From Macquaria australasica (lineage: Eukaryota; Chordata; Actinopteri; Centrarchiformes; Percichthyidae): 64,000 nucleotides of DNA. Location of the stretch: assembly GCA_005408345.1 (NCBI GenBank), contig SEMN01000012.1, positions 2,492,501 to 2,556,500 of the forward strand, in the 5' to 3' direction. Shown piece by piece: positions 37,863-49,508 of the stretch (its first letter is position 1; each line of letters starts with the position of its first letter). Made by a program: the position numbers and the translations under genes. The notes under the pieces are model-generated. The model ran no database searches and was not told where the DNA came from. It was given only the letters and a program-made list of their open reading frames with translations.

Positions 37863-40504
37863 TCAGTTTATCTCAAAATGGTTATCTTCCAAATTTGGTA
37901 ATCAGCCATGAGCAGATGGGAGGCCTCATTGACTTGGAAAACTGCTGGTGAATATTATCGAGTCTCTCTTGGCGAACTCAATGCAATGAATGATGAATTT
38001 AAAGCACAGCTTCGCAGCAATGAATATGAATTATTTAATGTAGTTTTAAGGAGGTTTGACAGAGAGACTCTGAGAGAGAGAGGGCCAGATAGAGGTAGTA
38101 TGTAAATGTGTGTGTGTGTTTGTTTGCAGCACCCAAACAGTGCTCTGCAGCAGACAGGTTTTGACATTTCACTGATAAATGATGAGAGATGACAGCTCCG
38201 CACTGACTTCTCCCGCTTTATAGCAGAACTGAACTTCAGGACTTCTCTGAAATCTTGCTGCTCTGTGGCGTAGCTGCGTATCACTGACATCAAATGAAAA
38301 ATCTCCCAACTTTTCAGACAAAACAAACTTGTAATCTAAGAATGGCACCTAAAATTGCTGAAAAATACTGTGAAACATGTGCATCACTAGAGAGATTTCT
38401 CAGATGTTGACAACATGAACCTTAAATTTGTGGTTTGGAGTTTAATCCAGTTGGGCCTATGGTCACGCTTTAATTTTATTTGATGTTCATGTTGTAATAT
38501 GAAATGGGAGTTTTTCTCCGTTTTTTTTTAATTTTTAACACAGCAAACAGTTAACACAGCAGTTACATTAAATGACCGAGTTTTTACACAGTAAACTGAA
38601 GAACAACAGGTTTAAGTTGTTTAAAGGATAAGGCTGGATGTAGAGCCTTATGCAGTTTGCCTCAATGGCCATTCCAGGGGGCTAATCTCTTTGTTTACTT
38701 TCAGTAGGACTCAAAGACAAGCCTTTAAAATTATTCCTATAAAAATAATTTTGATTTGGAAAGCTGTAGGAGGCTCACACAGCTTGCCACGAAATAGTCT
38801 ACGTTGTTTTACACGAGTCCTTGTTTTCCCGAATCTCTACAACGGAGGTGACAAGTGCAAAATTTGCATGACCCATAGAGTCACAATGGCCACACTCATG
38901 GGAAATACACCAGGTTGAAATATACTGAAGTTTTCCTTTAAGTTGTTTAAAGCATAAGGCTTTTTGTTATTGCCAACAAATCCCATAAAAAGCCCAAAAC
39001 CAACAACATGTTGGTCTGTCTTTCTATCCTTTCTGAACTTCAGAACTTCAGGAGATGCGAATCTTAAAAAATGGGTCACAATTATATAATGTCATTTTTT
39101 AAAAGGCTAGATCATTTCCTACAATATCTGGGCACTGTAGTTTTTAGCAAAGATTACTCAAACAGGAGGAAATAGTGCACATGTTGGGGACTATTTTCAG
39201 CTGCGGATTAATACACATCAGCAGGACAGTGTACGTGGGATTGACTCCAAATAAACTACAGTGCCCTTGTTCAGCGTAAGAAAGAAACACGTCACCCAGT
39301 GCAACAGTGTGGCTCACTGGTGTGTTTATTATAGTCTTTCAGCAACAATGGAGCTCTTTGGCACAGAGGAATAAGCTATATCAGGGTTTTGATATACAGG
39401 CAATGCTTGATAGTGGGATCAATTCATTGTTGGTTTTGGTCAAAAATATAGAAGCCTTATTCTTTAAGCTCTTCAGTAGTTTTGATAATACCTCTAACAA
39501 CATGATCTTTATAGTACTTCTGGTCAGTAATGCCCTTTAATTGTTTTGACACACATCACAAAAGAGCCAATAAAATTGTTGATAATAAATACGCTTCATA
39601 AGGCTGGTGAACTTTTTGCTGTTTTACCACCAGTAGTCCTTTGCGTGTGTCTCTGAATGCATCGTTTCATCAACAGATCACGTACCTGGTTGTTATAAAG
39701 TTATCTGAGTTGAAAGCAGCACTTAATTCCAGGCTGGTTGGGCATACTTGAGACTCTGTTTTAATGGATGTGTTGACTGAGAGCATGAACCTTTAGAGAA
39801 ATGTGTCCAATTAAATGAGAAACACTGTGCACACTCAGTCAAGGATTTATTTCCACAACAATCAGAACTTGAGCTGTAACTTTTAAAACAGCTACTTCCA
39901 CAGAAACTCATTTAATGTTTTTACGGTGCTGTATTTTCAGCTCCCTGTATCTCAGGAACAAGTTGGGTGAAAAATGCTGTATTCTGCCTCAACACCTCTC
40001 AGAGTAAAACTAATTCTCCTGTGGGCTAGACTGTGACCATGTACATGCTGGTTCCCCTCACATCCATATCTCCTGTTTAAATTATTTCACTTTACACTTT
40101 GACAAGGCTGTAGCATTAAAGCACAAAAATACCCCATAGTTTTGAGACCTGTTAATCTTCCTGCTACTGAGTTTCAGCCTGTAAAGCACTTCCCATTTCA
40201 CTGCTACATGTACTGTACTGGGAAGTTCTTTGCTGATTATATCAATGAACCATCTGCTTCAGTTTTAGCATCAGAAAAAAGTAATAATGGTTTGTGTTTG
40301 TGTCTGAAGCAGAGAAACCCAGACTTCATTCCCACTGAGGTTACATGCTGTATCTGTATCCTTGCTGCTGCTTTATATTTTACACCTTCAGCTGTTACAA
40401 TGCAGAAACTTTTTTTTTGTAAAAGAATAATTACTGGAGGAGGACTGGAGGGTATGTGTGGAGAGAAAATGTTGTTCTGTTCCTATTTGAAAAATGCCTG
40501 TGTT
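37863..40504. other. Intergenic stretch without a recognised gene
   Basis: No supported exon. TTAAGTTGTTTAAAGNATAAGGCT occurs twice (about 38610-38634 and 38939-38962), a short dispersed repeat. Confidence 0.45.
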
Positions 40505-40508
40505 GGAG

Positions 40509-40574
<66 letters not shown>

Positions 40575-40578
40575 CTCC
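40505..40578. repeat. (TA)n microsatellite inside a longer perfect palindrome
   Basis: About 31 TA units are bounded by GGAGAT on the left and ATCTCC on the right, so the whole 74 bases form one inverted repeat (GGAGATTATATA against TATATAATCTCC). Open frames through it translate as Ile-Tyr repeats and are artefacts. Confidence 0.95.
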
Positions 40579-42114
40579 CTCTGACTGTCTCTCTCTCAGA
40601 AATATACTTTGTCAGATACATCATTTATATAGGATATATCCTTATAGCCTCCTGCTATAAGAGGACAAAGGAAGCAAAGAAAAATGTAAGTATAATAAAA
40701 CGTGTGTCTGTGCTTCTTTACAGGCTTTACGCCCATTAATGATCCTTTCATACTCTCTCTCTTTGTAGAGCATATTCACAGCAGCTATACAGGCCAACAC
40801 CATGACTCTCACACACTGTAATAATACCTCATCTATATTTACAATAAAAGAATAAAATGTTTGGCAGCAGCAAAGTCACAAAGCACTTCTATACTGTAAA
40901 AAAGCATCCATGGTGAACACTTCAGCTACATTACACCGCATCCATCTGATATAAGATAGAAATATAAAGTACCACTAGTATTGCACCTGTAGACTGGCAT
41001 GCCTTTGACATAACAGTCAGGCCTCAGGACAGCGTGCAGAGATTCGGTGGTAGGCAGCGGTGAAATCCAGCAAAAGGGCAATTTCAGAGCTGTCACGTTG
41101 TCTCACTCAGATAAGATCCCTACCAGGTAAGTGCAACAATTTTGAGTTTGAATCTAGCCTGGAACCATTGTTGCCTTTCCCCACTATCAATCCCTTTGTC
41201 TGTGTCGAAAAAAGCAGAAATGCCATGGAAACCATCTTCAAAAGGACATGAAATTATTTTTCCATTTCCCTTTGGACATTTGCCTATTAAAATGAAACTC
41301 TGACGGATATGAGCGGAACAAATTGTGTCTGCGATTCTAACATATGATTTAGGATGTCAGTTGAAATGTAGCAGTCAGCTAGTAAAATACCATGTAGCAT
41401 AACATTAAAAAATCAAACAATGACGTTCTGATTTCTTAAAGATATGAGTTTAGTTGAAACCACTATGACCTCACATACAATAAGAGATGGTAAGTAATAT
41501 AGAGGATTGTTCAAGAGGGGGTTGAGCCACCTCAAGTTTAACTATAAGACTAAGATGAGGGCCAGATTTACTAAGGCTTTGTGCTTGTTTTTCAGGTGCA
41601 GATGTGACGCATTCGGTCCTAAACAAGTTGGGTGTGTATATCTAACAGGAAGGTCATAGTCATAGTCATAGTCGTGCATTTCATTTGTTCAAGTGTTTGC
41701 AAGGTACATCTCTCTCTTTCTTACACATGGAGATAATAGGAGGAGACATGTTAACAGAGGTTATGTATTTAGTATGGATTTTCTAAAGTCACGCAGTTTG
41801 CGCTGGTACGTTTAGAACCTGTGGCAAAGTACCACAAGATGTATGGTACAATCTTGTGATAAATATCCCAAAATACTACACAAGTCTCTGAGTACCACAG
41901 GAAAATATCACAGGAACACAAAATTTACCACAGGAATTTACAGCAGGAACATGCAGTGCTAGTACCACAGAAAATATATGGTATTTTACCAAAGGAAATT
42001 TTTGTAAAGGTGAGATCTCCATCTGGAGGGCAGAACCACTCGCAGTCCAGAAGCTGACTGCGTAATGAGCTGCTGTCTCAGTAAACCAGCAGCTAAAAAC
42101 ACGTACCATCGTAG
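40579..42114. other. Intergenic stretch without a recognised gene
   Basis: No supported exon. A short CATAGT triplication lies at about 41656-41676. Loosely repeated TACCACAG words occur at about 41830-41985. Confidence 0.45.
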
Positions 42115-42335
42115 TTTAGCCTGTTGGCACTAAACACAAAGTACAGCTAAGGCGGATGGGAATGCCATTAGTTATGCAGGAATTTGGTCATAAACCAAAG
42201 TATTGGAAGAAATTGATATTTTGACCTGATGATGGTGCTAGATGAAAAGTTAAGGGATCACCAAAGTTATTACAATTCATCATGAGTGGGATGTCTGAAC
42301 CAACAGTTGTCGAGACATTTCACAAATGTCAACCT
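42115..42335 (-). repeat. Interspersed repeat family A, copy 2 (inverted, partial)
   Basis: AAGTACAGCTAAGGCGGATG, ATTTGGTCATAAACCAAAGT, TTGACCTGATGATGG and GTTGTCGAGACAT match copy 1 at 10.4-11.0 kb. Confidence 0.7.
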
Positions 42336-43439
42336 CATGGAGGCGCTACAGGATGATCTGACTCAAAAAAGATATGAGTTTTGATGAAATCACTATTTGT
42401 GAGGACTCACGTACAGTAAAAATCAAAGTTTGGCAAGTAAGGACTCAGACTGAATAGAGAGTGCAGTCTCTGTGAGGGTAAATAGGTGAAACTAGGAAAA
42501 ACTGCAGTTTAACAGCTCGGCCATGGACAGACAGAGGAGTATTAAGCCTTGTATTATCTACCCTTCTCATGAAAAAAGTATAAACTCTTCACACTCGCCT
42601 GGGTAGGCTTCAAATCCATCACTGTGGAAAAGGGCTGTAGTGACTGCTGAATGCATTACTGAACTGGAGTCTTCGAATGTGACAGATTTGGCGAGAGGCA
42701 GCTCTTGCATTTTTAACGACAATCTAATTTCTTTTTCATGAGTTTTTTTTTTTTTCAGTGTAATTGAAAATGTTAAAATTCAGAATATGCTCACATCTGC
42801 GTGCTCAGCTGTTGGGGGTAGGTAAGACATGTGAACCAGATTTGAGTGGTATAAATACTCTAGTATCTAGTGTTTATTAAATTTGTGTCTATGTGTTTAA
42901 CAAAGTATTAAGCCCCCCTCTTTTGACTTGCTTAGTTCTTGAGTTAGATTGAACTCAATTTCCCTTTGATTTTGTTTCTGGACTGGATGCCTGAGAGCAC
43001 ACGCTCAGAAGAAACCAGGCCCTTGCTGTTGTTGAGCTATTGATCATTTGCCCAACCTGTTATGCTCTTGTAAATGTGCATTCAGCCCTCATAATTTGTC
43101 TGTGAGACTTTCAGACAACCGGACCATAGGTACCATAAGTATGACTGCAGCCTCCACCCAGCATGTCTGCACCTCTCTGTACATTCATCTGTCTTTCGCC
43201 TCCTTTATTTGTATCTGGCTGATCCTCACACACATATATACATGAAAAGCTGTCAAATGAATTAACTCCAGAAAAGCCCCAGATGGCTGTCTGAGCTCGG
43301 CTCGATAAATCACACAAACACAATGGCCACAGGGTGAAAGATAACTCCACAGATGCATCTGGGAGCAGAGATGGTATTAGGGTCTGCAGGTTAAGTTGAC
43401 TGAAGGGACACGCATCTTTTTTAGCCATGCCAGCAGCGT

Positions 43440-43915
43440 GGCTCTAGGGATGGCAATGTCGGTCCAAACTGAAATATCTCAACAACTGTTGGAAGGATTG
43501 CCATGAAATTTTGTACAGACATTCATGGTTTTCTACTATTCATGTAGTGCCACCAACAGGGCAAAGGTTTCACTTATTCATGGTTCATGCATCCTAATAA
43601 GTTTGATGATCCCCTGATCCCCCCTTTAGCCAGGTTGACATTTGTTTTGAGTGAAATGTCTGAACAACTAGTACATTTCCCTTTGGTGGACACTCCCATC
43701 ATCCTCGGCTATAGTTTGTTTTTAGTGCTAATTAGTAAATGCTAGCATGCAAACACGCTAAACTAGGATAGTGAACATGGTAAACATTTTACCTGCTAAA
43801 CATCAGCATGTTAACATTGTCATTGTTAGCATGTCAGCATACACCGCTATGCAGCCTCACAGAGCTGCTAGCATGCCTGTAGACTGTGATGGTCGGATTA
43901 TGCTTGAAAATAACG
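43440..43915 (+). repeat. Interspersed repeat family A, copy 3
   Basis: CTCTAGGGATGGCAATGTCG, GAAATATCTCAACAACTGTT, CCATGAAATTTTGTACAGAC and the TTAGCATGTCAGCAT block run parallel to copy 5 at 59.6 kb and opposite to copies 1 and 2. Confidence 0.75.
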
Positions 43916-44881
43916 TCCAGCCAGGTCGAAAGTCAAAAGTGTCCACACTGGAAGGCAGGGTAAAAAGCCAGCCTTCATAGAGAGAGGCGAAATATGGTAA
44001 TCATTTGAGTTTGGGTTAACAATGTACATTTTCAAACCCAAAAAGTGACAGATTTCAAACCCTGGCTCCTTTCTCACCTGGCTAATTGCCACATAAAGTG
44101 GATGTGAATGTCAGATTGTCGAAAAGGTTTGAAAGGAGAGGGGGGTTTCCAAAGCTGTCTGACCATCCGACAAGCAGCTCCGTTGAAGCACGGCGCCCCC
44201 TTGATCTTGTTTCCCACTTTCTGTCTCTCAAACAAACACCCACATGTACATCCACACATACTGATTCCTTTACAAACACACAGATGCTTGCACACTAATC
44301 TTTTGCTTAAATTTATAATCCATTGCACATGCGGAGCGTACAAATTCAGATGCACAAAAACGTTTGCACCTATATGTTCATCCTTCAGACACACACGCCT
44401 CGTTAATGCTTCCTTCTATCTCCTCACTGCTGCGTGTTTGACAGCCACAGTGAAGTCGTGCTTCTGTAGCTCTTGACCTTTTCACATGCAAATCAGTGCA
44501 ACCCTCGTCAGCGCATGAGGAAAACAGCAGTTGATGCAGGCCACTTCAGGTCCCTATTAATGAGCCAGTGGTGCCAAGGAACATACAGATATTCCATCTT
44601 GACTTCCCTCTCATGACCTTTTCACCATCCTCCCTCTAGAGAGTCCTAGTTCCTCATATCTAAATATTGAGTGTGTCAGATGCATAAAGATGAAGGAGAA
44701 ACCAGGAGATGGCCGTCTTTATGCACCCTGGTCTGTTATTTGTCAGCCAAAAGCCTCTAATTGTCACGGTAGCGGTGATAATGTCCTTGTCATTTGTCTT
44801 TCATGCAATGTTAACAAGTAGATTTACATGCACTCAGATTTGTCACTGCTGCATAAGAGCAGGTGTGTGTTTGTGTGTGTA

Positions 44882-44914
<33 letters not shown>

Positions 44915-46255
44915 AAGAGAGAGAGCGAGCAGAGTTTTGGTGCCCCCCTGTGTTAACGGTAGGAAAATATAGTTTGAGCAGATTCTCTGCTTCATGCTCA
45001 CGCTGCAGATGCACGTTGACTAATGAAACGTCCAATAAAAAACCCCGAAAGACACTAGTTCAAATGTTCCCAGCAATAATGATTCATTCTTGAAAATGTG
45101 GCTTCAACTGAATAAATGACGCATGACTACAGAAGCTATAGAAAAGTATAATAAAGTCAGGAAAAGAGATAAATGAATGGATAAATGAATGAATGGATGA
45201 ATGAATGAGTGGATGGATGGATGGATGGATGGATGGATGGATGGAAACTGTACTCAGCAGTTAAGTGTTTCATGTCATAATTATTAATCTTGTTGGATAA
45301 ATGTCTAGTATTGCTTTCATAAATACCTTTAGCTTTGGATTCTGCTTCCCTGCAGCTGTGAAAACATCACACATCCATTTACAGGTCTTCCTGTGTGACC
45401 TCAGACAAAATGATTGCCAATTTAAAAACAGATTACAGAGAAGACGTAATCCGTCTTTGTAGAATGTTTATTTCACATTTTAACATTTTCTACTGCATAA
45501 AACACAGGCATAATCTCAAGCTGATCCACAGCCCTGTGTAGGATATTTCTACTGTTTGTGTAACAGTCATGTAGAAAGAGAGTAGAAAAGAGTCCATTGT
45601 AGATATTAATTTTCTCTTTAAAATTTCCTTTGAAATCGCCTAAGATAAGATGTATTTCCATATTTCTGCTCATAAATGTCTATTAATTTATAGACAACTA
45701 CCACAGAGTACCCGCATGTGTATATATAATGCACTATAGGACCATTATACTGTATAGATGTTATAAAAAATACTAAATGTATACATCATAAGTATGAAGC
45801 TCATTATAAGCTCACTGAATACAATATGCAATATACACTATAATAATATAGCCCACCGTAATAGAATGCTATATATTAAGAAACACAAGAATAATATATA
45901 ACATATTATATGATGTGATATGACAAAAATGACACCCACTCTTGTAAAATGCTGTAACAAAAATAAATGTACGTAACATTATTGAAGTGACTGATGTAAC
46001 ACTACAGGAGGTTGTGTGTGTGTGAGTTTATAGAGGCATTTTATTCTTTACGGGTTTATAACCTGAGGAAACATTTCCTCCAGTATGAATAGAGGCTGTC
46101 TAAGCTTTATTACCGCCTTGGTGTGATTATCTTTCTCTAAAACAGACGATTTTTTAAAGAGTTTATATGGATTTTGTATGGATTTGTGTCTTGGAAATGT
46201 TTGCTATTGAATAAACTCAATGCAGCAGCGTTCCTAAATCTAAAACGTGTGTTTT
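43916..46255. other. Intergenic stretch with microsatellites
   Basis: No supported exon. A GT run (about 44864-44898) passes directly into a GA run (about 44899-44930), and a GATG/GAATG tandem array lies at 45173-45244. The sequence from about 45700 to 46000 is very AT-rich. Confidence 0.5.
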
Positions 46256-46765
46256 GGAGCTTAGTTGGTGCACAGCAGAGGTGTGATGCGACCCTCAGCA
46301 GTGCATCTTCTCGCCGACTGCAGCCACGGAGCAGCGGTGGCAGCGCGCCTGCGCAGTGCATCCAGGGGCTCGGCGGCTTTCGGTGCTGAAGTGGGGCGGA
46401 TGGCAGAAAAACAGCGGCGATGGACGTTACACCGCGGGACTCCCGTTTACGATGTCGTTAAATGAGCATCGGGACGGCGCGTTTTCACACCTATCACCCT
46501 AGGACACTGACAGCCCGACAGAAAGGGGTAAGACGCTGGTTATTCCGCGCTAATGCTCCACACGGGCTGGCTAGCTGGCGTTAGCACGGCGCTAGCTGCT
46601 GCTCAGCCGCCACCTCCTCCTCTCGCTGCGAGAGATAGCGGGTCTCAGGCTGTCGGCTAAAGCTAGCAAGTAGAAAGTGGGTGGTGTTTGATTTCTGAAA
46701 AATCTCGGTGCGACGGGCAGCACCGCGCAGCCCCCTCTCTAATTGCGTTATCACTCCGTGGTGTC
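46256..46765 (+). promoter_or_regulatory. CpG-island promoter and probable first exon of the RGS gene
   Basis: This is the only strongly CpG-rich stretch on the right side of the window. Near its middle is a good splice donor, GAAAGGG followed by GTAAGACG, with the intron starting at 46528. It fits a non-coding first exon that ends at 46527 and begins somewhere after about 46300. Short ATG-started frames inside (46265-46465 for example) would be upstream open frames. The transcription start is not resolved. Confidence 0.55.
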
Positions 46766-47508
46766 AGCTGGGAGGGAGATCTCTCTCCCCCGGCTGGGCT
46801 CAGATGGTTCGGGCAGCTGCAGGAGGAACCATGCAAAACACCCAGCCCAGCAGCTAGCCAGCAGAGAGGGCAGGGTCCGATGAGCCTGCCTACTTTTTAT
46901 CTGGAGATATGCACAGGCCTTCAGGCAGATACAACAGATCCAGTGCTGCGGCAGCTCGCTCCATGCATCCACCATAAACTATCTCGCCAACTCCCTCACT
47001 TTAAAGTTCATTTTGCCACTGCTTTAGACCTATTTAAACCCAGTTTTCCGTTGGAAAGAGATCATGTGGTGCACAGCTGAGGGAGCACCCACACTGCAGT
47101 TTCCCATGGGTGTGTTGAGTCAGAGGAGCCCAGGTGATGTTGCCACTACATCCTGTGAGACTGCCTGATTCATCTCATTCAGCTTTTCTCTCTCTCTTCA
47201 TTCAGAGAGGTTTCATACATTGCCAGCTGTCATATCAACATATTTGAGATTTGCGTTATTTGCTTGTAGGGTGGAGATATTTTACTTGAAGATGTGTACA
47301 GTGAAACTCTATACAGGCAGAGTTAACCAACACTTAATTGATCCCTAAAGACATTGAGTGATACTGTTGTCATTGAAACTGTAGAGTTAACATGGCCAGA
47401 GGACTTATTTGTGTGGTAGATGTTGTAATCATCAATATCTATATCTAATATATAATGATTTCATCTTTTATCAGTCAGAAATTGTATAAGCTGTTTTCTG
47501 GTTCAGTC

Positions 47509-47715
47509 TAGGGCTGCAAATAACAATTACTTTTATAATCGATTAATCGGCCAATTATTGTCTTGATTACTTGATCTGTGGTTTAGCCTGTAAAAAGTCC
47601 AAGGTGACATGTCTTGTTTTGTCTGACCAACAGTCCAAAACCCAACGATTTTCAGTTTACAGTGATTTAAAGCAGAGAAAAGCATCGATTAATCGACTAA
47701 TTGTTTCATCTCTGG
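47509..47715. repeat. Interspersed repeat family C (hAT-like MITE), copy 1
   Basis: It begins TAGGGCTGCAAATAAC and contains TAATCGATTAATCGGCCAAT and TCGATTAATCGACTAAT near its two ends, with TGTTTCATCTCT as a degenerate right end. Confidence 0.65.
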
Positions 47716-48699
47716 CTCAGACACAATGCAGACAGGCACCATAAGGATGCTGCCCCGCTGCTCTATTTGCTCCTCCAGCTTGTCAGCCTTCCCAACACTT
47801 TGGTACTTCTCTTCTTGTTTTTCGGAAGTTCCTCTGTGGCCATCTTCCTCCTGGGAACAGGCGGTTGAAACTCTCACATGTACAACACAAAAGCCTTATC
47901 TTAGTTTGCACACAGCTATGCAAAATCATTCTTCATAGAGTTTTAATATACAAGGGGCACTTTTGTTTCCAAACCATGCTGTGAACATGTGAACTCTTAG
48001 TTTTGATTTGTGCTACAAGCTCTCACTTCACTTGAAAAAAAAAATAGACTAAAGACAAAAATACATGAAATTCAAGTAAGGTGTCACAAAAACAAAATAA
48101 GCAGACACTATAAACAAGAATGTTAAATGTAGTTTGTATTCTACGTCATTTTAAATATCACTCAATTGTTTAATGATTAATTTAGAGATTATCTGTACTC
48201 GCTTACATTGTTCTTCAGTGTCTTTCACTTGCTAATTTTAGTCACTGAGTTCGAACAGACTAGCGATAGTTCATAACATACAGAGTCTCCAGTGTTGAGG
48301 TCAACACGTGAACACTTCTAAGCTGCTGTTTATGAGGAACCAAGATGTTGGAACAGTAATTCCTATATGAAAACGTGCAGCATGAGAGCGACCGAGGAGG
48401 CTCTGTAGCCTTTAGTTGGTTCCCTTCATGGACAGAATCCAGCAAATGGCATCTGACTGTGACTTAATGCCGGGGCACCAGGGATGGACTTGATCTTTTT
48501 CATGATGAGTGTTTTAAACTGAATGTAATGATGATGACAGCATCATCAATATCAATTTACTGCATTTGGTTCATTTCCTGATTTGGTTTATTTCAAATTA
48601 TATTGACCACAGCCCTTAGCTTATCACAGATATCAGATATCATATATGTTGGCCGATAAGTAACGTAAGTAAAGTAAGATATGTTTGTGGTTGTTTAGA

Positions 48700-48966
48700 A
48701 ACAAACAATTGTTTTCATTATTGATTAATCTGTCATTTATTTTCCAGATGAATCTATTATACATTTAGTTTATATTTGAAAAATGCCCAATTACAGTTTT
48801 CCAGAGCACATGGAAATGTCCGTTAAAATAAGTTAACCAAAACCCAATTATATAAAACCGAAAGCACCAAACCAAAGTTTGACAAGCAGGAAATGACGAA
48901 ATAAGTAATGACTAATCGACACATTTACATTTTTATTCATTAATCAACTAATCGTTTCAGCCCTTA
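48700..48966. repeat. Interspersed repeat family C, copy 2
   Basis: TTTTCATTATTGATTAATCT on the left and TAATCAACTAATCGTTTCAG followed by CCCT on the right, with AACCAAAACCC-type middle text shared loosely with other copies. Confidence 0.55.
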
Positions 48967-49119
48967 AACAGTGTGGTCATTACATAGTTTGTCCACCAGA
49001 GAGCACTGACAGGTTTATTTTTCCAGTCTAAAGTGTCCCGTCCAGTACATCTACAGAATTAGTCACAATTCTGATTTTGACTGTAAAGCCTGTTTTTGTT
49101 TGCCCTCTGTGTTTTCCAG

Positions 49120-49508
49120 ATGCTGTACCTTCGCTGCTCCCTGTACTCTCAAGTCCATAAATGACCCTTTCACCGAGATCCACAGAAGCCTAGGAGGCGA
49201 CGGCGAGTGAAGCAAAAAGGAGCGAAATAAGGAAACGAGGACAGGAAGTAGTTACGTTTCACCTCAGCTCTCGTGTCTCTTTCTGTGCCCGTCGGTCAGG
49301 GATGGTGAGAGCAGCAACCTCTCTTCCCTGTGGTGAAAAGAAGCTCCTCGCCTTGCCTCGCATCTCCAGCAAGCCAAACAGCCAAACAGACGCTCAGACA
49401 GTCCACCAGTCAGTCACTCCGACAACCAGCCTGCTATCGTCCAGCAACCTATTACCTCACGCCATGACTGCTCTGTCTGACCTGTTTTTGGGAACTCACT
49501 AATTCATG
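49120..49508 (+). other. Probable second 5'UTR exon of the RGS gene
   Basis: A pyrimidine-rich acceptor (TGTGTTTTCCAG, ending 49119) and a strong donor (GTAAGT, from 49509) bound 389 bases of balanced composition, unlike the AT-rich surroundings. All three frames have stops, so it would be untranslated. It holds an ATG-started 66-codon frame at 49302-49502 that ends just before the donor. Since the RGS coding start (55102) is in a later exon, this is best read as leader sequence. The exon is predicted from splice signals only. Confidence 0.5.

Larger units (their letters stand above)
46766..49119. other. Probable first intron of the RGS gene, with family C repeats
   Basis: No coding exon is seen. 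Two family C repeats lie at 47509-47715 and 48700-48966. The 130-codon frame at 46688-47080 has no recognisable motif. Confidence 0.45.

Noticed and set aside
40142..40739. Frames with long Ile-Tyr repeats, one of 143 codons
   Set aside because: Read-through of the (TA)n microsatellite; no domain or splice support upstream.
43048..44476. Several open frames of 65-122 codons
   Set aside because: They overlap on both strands, partly cover a family A repeat, and have no recognisable motif or convincing splice context.
46688..47080. 130-codon frame just downstream of the CpG island
   Set aside because: No family motif, no splice signals and a position inside the probable first RGS intron; likely open because of GC content.
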